A DNA stretch of 64,000 bases from CAYPPG01 sp964412555 (lineage in GTDB: Bacteria; Hinthialibacterota; Hinthialibacteria; Hinthialibacterales; Hinthialibacteraceae), in the NCBI GenBank assembly GCA_964412555.1, contig CAYPPG010000008.1, forward strand, positions 62,001-126,000. The letters are read 5' to 3'. The position numbers and the translations under genes were made by a program. Position 1 is the stretch's first letter; each line of letters opens with the position of its first letter. The notes under the pieces are model-generated. The model saw only the letters and a list, made by a program, of their open reading frames with translations, was not told the DNA's origin and searched no databases. This document shows, piece after piece, positions 61,154 through 64,000 of the stretch.

Positions 61154-62341
61154 TTATATATCCAATTCTGCGTCGAACTCTTGTTTTTCGTTCATCATTT
61201 CATCCCACGTATATTCTTTGTTGCGATAGGAGGCGGTGCGTCCCAGGATTGCGGTGAGAGTGGACTCTACTCCTTGAGCGATTTCGTTGACGTAGTCTTT
61301 GTTCACGATAGAATCGTATAGCGCTTTCACTTTGCGGATTTCGTTGGGTTCCTGATCGCCTTCGAATTTCCAGGCGTTTTCTCCGCGGATATTGACAGGA
61401 TGATTGATCGAATCGAAAACGCCTTTTGCGCCGTTGAAGCGTTCACCCGCGTCGCCCCAGCCGAGGTCGAGGAATTGTGTGGAGGCAAAAACGAGTTCGA
61501 CGTTGTTCGGGTACCAGAAGGTCACGCCGTAGTGATCCCAGGTGTCTCCTACTTGCGTACGTATTTTTCGTCCGCCGGTTCCGTAGGCTTTCACCGGGTG
61601 GGTTTGCATGATCCAGTTGCAGACGTCGAGGATGTGGATGTTTTGCTCGACCAGGATATCGCCGGAGAGGACGATGTCGAAAACCCAGTTGCGAATTCGT
61701 TTTTCCTGTTCGGGCATCCCGGGTTTGTGGCGGGGGCTGAGCCAGCCGGAATGGTAGTGGGCTTGGGCACAGACGATTTCACCGATATCACCGTTGTGAA
61801 TACGTTTTACCCCTTCTTGCATATCTTCACTGAAACGGGTTTGAAATCCGACCATCGCACTGATTTTGCCTTTAGCCTTTTCCCCCGCTTCAAGGACTCG
61901 TAGAGAACCGACAGTATCAACTGCTACCGGTTTTTCCATATAGACGTGCTTACCGGCATCGACAGCCGCTTCAAAATGTTGGGGGTGAAAATAGGGAGGG
62001 CTGGTAATGATGACAGTGTCGACATCTGTGTTCAAGAGCTTTTGATAAGCATCGAAGCCGACAAAGGTTTTAGGATCGTCGGATTCGAAATTTTGCTTGG
62101 TTCCGGCGACGCGGTCTTCGTAGGGATCGGCGAGAGCGGCGATTCGGCTGTTTGTGTGCCGCCGGAAGTTGGTCGCGTCATGGTTACCGCGGCCTCCGCA
62201 GCCGATGAGGCCGATCGCCATGGCAGAATTCGCATCTGCAGAGAAAACGGATTCCGGTTTCATGATTGAAAAAGTGGTGGTTGCCAGGAAGGACGATTTA
62301 ACGAAATTGCGCCGGGTTACATTATTGGATTTGTCGGACAT
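61154..62341 (-). CDS. Tat-exported Gfo/Idh/MocA-family oxidoreductase
   Basis: Exported NAD(P)-dependent oxidoreductase of 395 residues. The Tat signal is TRRNFVKSSFLATTTFSI. The Rossmann motif is AIGLIGCGGRGNHDATNF and the conserved EKP lysine is near residue 135 (GKHVYMEKPVAVDTVGS). The C-terminal domain includes DILVEQNIHILDVCNWIM, which carries a conserved His in this subgroup. GGGAG lies ten bases before the ATG. It is divergent from a second Tat-Gfo/Idh gene at 62569; they differ widely and are not recent duplicates. Substrate is probably a sugar or glycoside. Confidence 0.88.
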   Translation of the reverse strand: MSDKSNNVTRRNFVKSSFLATTTFSIMKPESVFSADANSAMAIGLIGCGGRGNHDATNFRRHTNSRIAALADPYEDRVAGTKQNFESDDPKTFVGFDAYQKLLNTDVDTVIITSPPYFHPQHFEAAVDAGKHVYMEKPVAVDTVGSLRVLEAGEKAKGKISAMVGFQTRFSEDMQEGVKRIHNGDIGEIVCAQAHYHSGWLSPRHKPGMPEQEKRIRNWVFDIVLSGDILVEQNIHILDVCNWIMQTHPVKAYGTGGRKIRTQVGDTWDHYGVTFWYPNNVELVFASTQFLDLGWGDAGERFNGAKGVFDSINHPVNIRGENAWKFEGDQEPNEIRKVKALYDSIVNKDYVNEIAQGVESTLTAILGRTASYRNKEYTWDEMMNEKQEFDAELDI

Positions 62342-62419
62342 TTGTGAATTCTCCCTTCAGGATTTACTCTTTTGGTGTTTTCGTATATATAAACTGTGTT
62401 GGTTTTCGTTCTGAGAACA

Positions 62420-62499
62420 GCCGACAGGATGTCGGCGATACATTTTGTGGTGCAAACATCCTGTCTGCCCAGATTGTGGTGCGGACATCCTGTCTGCAC
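62420..62499. repeat. Family A' hairpin followed by two direct family-B repeats
   Basis: gccgacaggatgtcggc at 62420-62436, then ttgtggtgcaaacatcctgt at 62445 and ttgtggtgcggacatcctgt at 62474. They sit between two divergent Gfo/Idh genes, where both promoters should lie. Confidence 0.78.
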
Positions 62500-62568
62500 A
62501 GTTATAGTACGTTATCTTATTGCAATTATATAGGTTCAAGGAAGAGCGAATGAACAAGGAGTTGTCCA

Positions 62569-63897
62569 ATGAGTGTTTCCACAAAACAGACGAGGCGTAG
62601 TTTTTTGCGAAGAAGCGCAGGTTTGGGGATTGCCGGCTTGTCGTTTCCGTCTATTTTTCCGAATGGGGTATTTTCGGGAGCGAATGACCGGATTGGAATC
62701 GGGATGATCGGGATGGGGCGGCAGGCGCTGTATTCGAATGTGAAATTTTTCCTCAATTCACCGGAATCTCAAGTTCTTGCCGCATGTGATGTCGATTCGT
62801 GGCGGCTTGAACAAGCCAAAAAGGCTGTGGAAGAGCATTATGCAAAAGAGAAATCCTCTGGAAAATATACTGGGTGTGACACAACAGGAGATTTTCGGGA
62901 AATTTTAACGAGGGACGATATCGATGCAGTGATGATTTCGACACCGGATCACTGGCATGTGCCGATGGCTGTCATGGCAGCGAAAGCGGGAAAGCATATC
63001 TGCTGTGAAAAGCCTTTGACGCTATGCATTGCGGAGGGACGGGTGTTGAGTGATACGGTGAGTAAGCAAGGTGTTATTTTCCGAACCGATAGTGAGTTCC
63101 GTTCGCTGCCGGTTTTTCACCGTCAGTGTGAATTGGTGTTGAACGGCCGCATCGGGAAGATTCATACGATCAAGACAGGAGTACCAAAAGGAGATGTCGG
63201 ATGTCCGCCGCAGCCGAAGATGCCGGTGCCGGATGAGTTGAATTACATGATGTGGCTGGGGCCGGCCCCGCTGGCGCCCTATACGTTGAAGCGTGTTCAT
63301 CCGCGGCATGATTTCAGCCGCCCGGGATGGATGCGGGTGCGTGATTATTGCGAAGGTATGATTACGAATTGGGGGGCGCATCTGAACGACATCGCGCAAT
63401 GGGGAAACGGCACCGACCATACCGGGCCGGTGGAAGTGGAAGGGAAGGGAACTTACCCGCAAGAGGGATTGTGGGGCGTGCTGCTCGATTTTGACGTTCA
63501 CTATAAATATGCGAATGGTGTTCGCATGAATTATTCAACAAGCCGTCCATTTGTTCGTTTCGAAGGAGACGAAGGATGGATCGAGGCGGATTATAGCAGC
63601 CGAAAATTGACCGCTTCATCGGATTCGATCTTGGACTCGAAAATCAAAGATGATGAAATCCACCTACCGCAGATTCCGGAAAAGCAGGATTTTATCAATG
63701 CGATCAAAGGGAGAGGCGAAACATTGGCCGATGCGGAAATTGGACACCGCACGACTTCCCTTTGCCAAATCGGACATATCGCGATTCAAGTGGGCGAGAA
63801 ATTGGAGTGGAATCCGGAAACGGAGACGTTTAAAGGGAATGAGGAAGCGAATCGGTTGCTGACACGGCCTATGCAAGAACCGTGGAATATCCTTTAG
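62569..63897 (+). CDS. Tat-exported Gfo/Idh/MocA-family oxidoreductase
   Basis: Exported 442-residue member of the same family. The Tat motif is TRRSFLRRSAGLGIAGLSF. The Rossmann motif IGIGMIGMGRQ and the conserved lysine near residue 148 (KHICCEKPLTLCIAEGR) are clear, as is TPDHWHVPMAVMAAKAGKHI. The C-terminal half contains EGMITNWGAHLNDIAQWG, a subgroup signature with a conserved His. AAGGAG lies seven bases before the ATG. A further exported-protein gene starts 60 bases downstream and probably shares the transcript. Confidence 0.89.
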   Translation: MSVSTKQTRRSFLRRSAGLGIAGLSFPSIFPNGVFSGANDRIGIGMIGMGRQALYSNVKFFLNSPESQVLAACDVDSWRLEQAKKAVEEHYAKEKSSGKYTGCDTTGDFREILTRDDIDAVMISTPDHWHVPMAVMAAKAGKHICCEKPLTLCIAEGRVLSDTVSKQGVIFRTDSEFRSLPVFHRQCELVLNGRIGKIHTIKTGVPKGDVGCPPQPKMPVPDELNYMMWLGPAPLAPYTLKRVHPRHDFSRPGWMRVRDYCEGMITNWGAHLNDIAQWGNGTDHTGPVEVEGKGTYPQEGLWGVLLDFDVHYKYANGVRMNYSTSRPFVRFEGDEGWIEADYSSRKLTASSDSILDSKIKDDEIHLPQIPEKQDFINAIKGRGETLADAEIGHRTTSLCQIGHIAIQVGEKLEWNPETETFKGNEEANRLLTRPMQEPWNIL

Positions 63898-63956
63898 TTG
63901 AATGGCTGGTAAGGGGGTTGTGATATCCAGCCTGAATTACAGGAGGAGAGATCATA

Positions 63957-64000
63957 ATGTACGCAAAATGTTGGATACTTTCATGCCTTCTTTTCATCAC
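63957..64000 (+). CDS. Start of an exported protein (3' end outside window)
   Basis: Only 14 codons are visible from ATG 63957, which has GGAGG nine bases upstream. They read MYAKCWILSCLLFIT, a typical signal-peptide start. It is probably co-transcribed with the Gfo/Idh gene. The function cannot be told. Confidence 0.65.
   Translation, partial: MYAKCWILSCLLFI

Overview
The window looks like a scaffold from an uncultivated Gram-negative bacterium that lives on complex carbohydrates. Two runs of exactly 100 N, both inside tandem repeats, show that it is a draft, probably metagenome-derived assembly. The gene mix is typical of Planctomycetota and other PVC lineages, and also of Hydrogenedentota, Sumerlaeota or Poribacteria-like genomes. 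It includes three Tat-exported Gfo/Idh/MocA oxidoreductases, a DUF1080 protein, several PD40-propeller/c-heme proteins, FGE-like lipoproteins and a TPR/FG-GAP/UnbV giant protein. No phylogenetic marker that would settle the phylum was recognised.

Layout. 1-6.1 kb (+): the end of a complex I operon (nuoM, nuoN), then an MFS transporter translationally coupled to an exported alpha/beta hydrolase. 6.1-16.3 kb (-): sugar catabolism genes (heparinase II/III-like lyase, CBM9-like protein, Tat-Gfo/Idh, GH97, KDG kinase) and an HD-GYP protein. 16.5-20.1 kb (-): mfd. 20.4-30.6 kb: four exported c-type cytochrome proteins, three of them joined to beta-propellers, plus a phosphoesterase. 31-33 kb (+): a beta-helix carbohydrate-active protein. 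33.0-43.4 kb (-): a block with two FGE-like lipoproteins, two PD40/TolB-like propellers, a tandem pair of unrecognised paralogues, an MBOAT acyltransferase with its SGNH partner, and a UPF0175 antitoxin. 43.9-46.3 kb (+): a GH36-like hydrolase. 46.3-47.2 kb: a long GC-rich spacer. 47.2-50.6 kb (-): the TPR/FG-GAP/UnbV protein. 50.6-54.7 kb: a hypothetical gene, tRNA-Gln(UUG), yajC, a GH99/GH71-like protein and a UVR-motif protein. 54.9-64 kb: DUF1080, an aminotransferase, a Phd antitoxin next to a BNR-like protein, LysE, a second beta-helix protein, two divergent Tat-Gfo/Idh genes, and the start of a further exported protein.

How the genes may work together. Most products are predicted to be exported. 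Lyases, glycosidases and beta-helix proteins would break down acidic and neutral polysaccharides outside the cytoplasm. MFS and LysE-type carriers move small molecules across the inner membrane, and KDG kinase takes the uronate-derived 2-keto-3-deoxygluconate into central metabolism. Tat-exported Gfo/Idh enzymes plus DUF1080 resemble the oxidise-then-eliminate (3-keto-glycoside) route of glycoside cleavage. The exported c-type cytochromes are speculative electron acceptors for such oxidations. The MBOAT/SGNH pair suggests O-acylation of a surface polysaccharide, with the FGE-like and propeller proteins as candidate partners.

Intergenic DNA is unusually rich in short palindromic repeats of at least five families, including five copies of a three-hairpin composite element of about 75-85 bp and one MITE-like element with 16-bp terminal inverted repeats.
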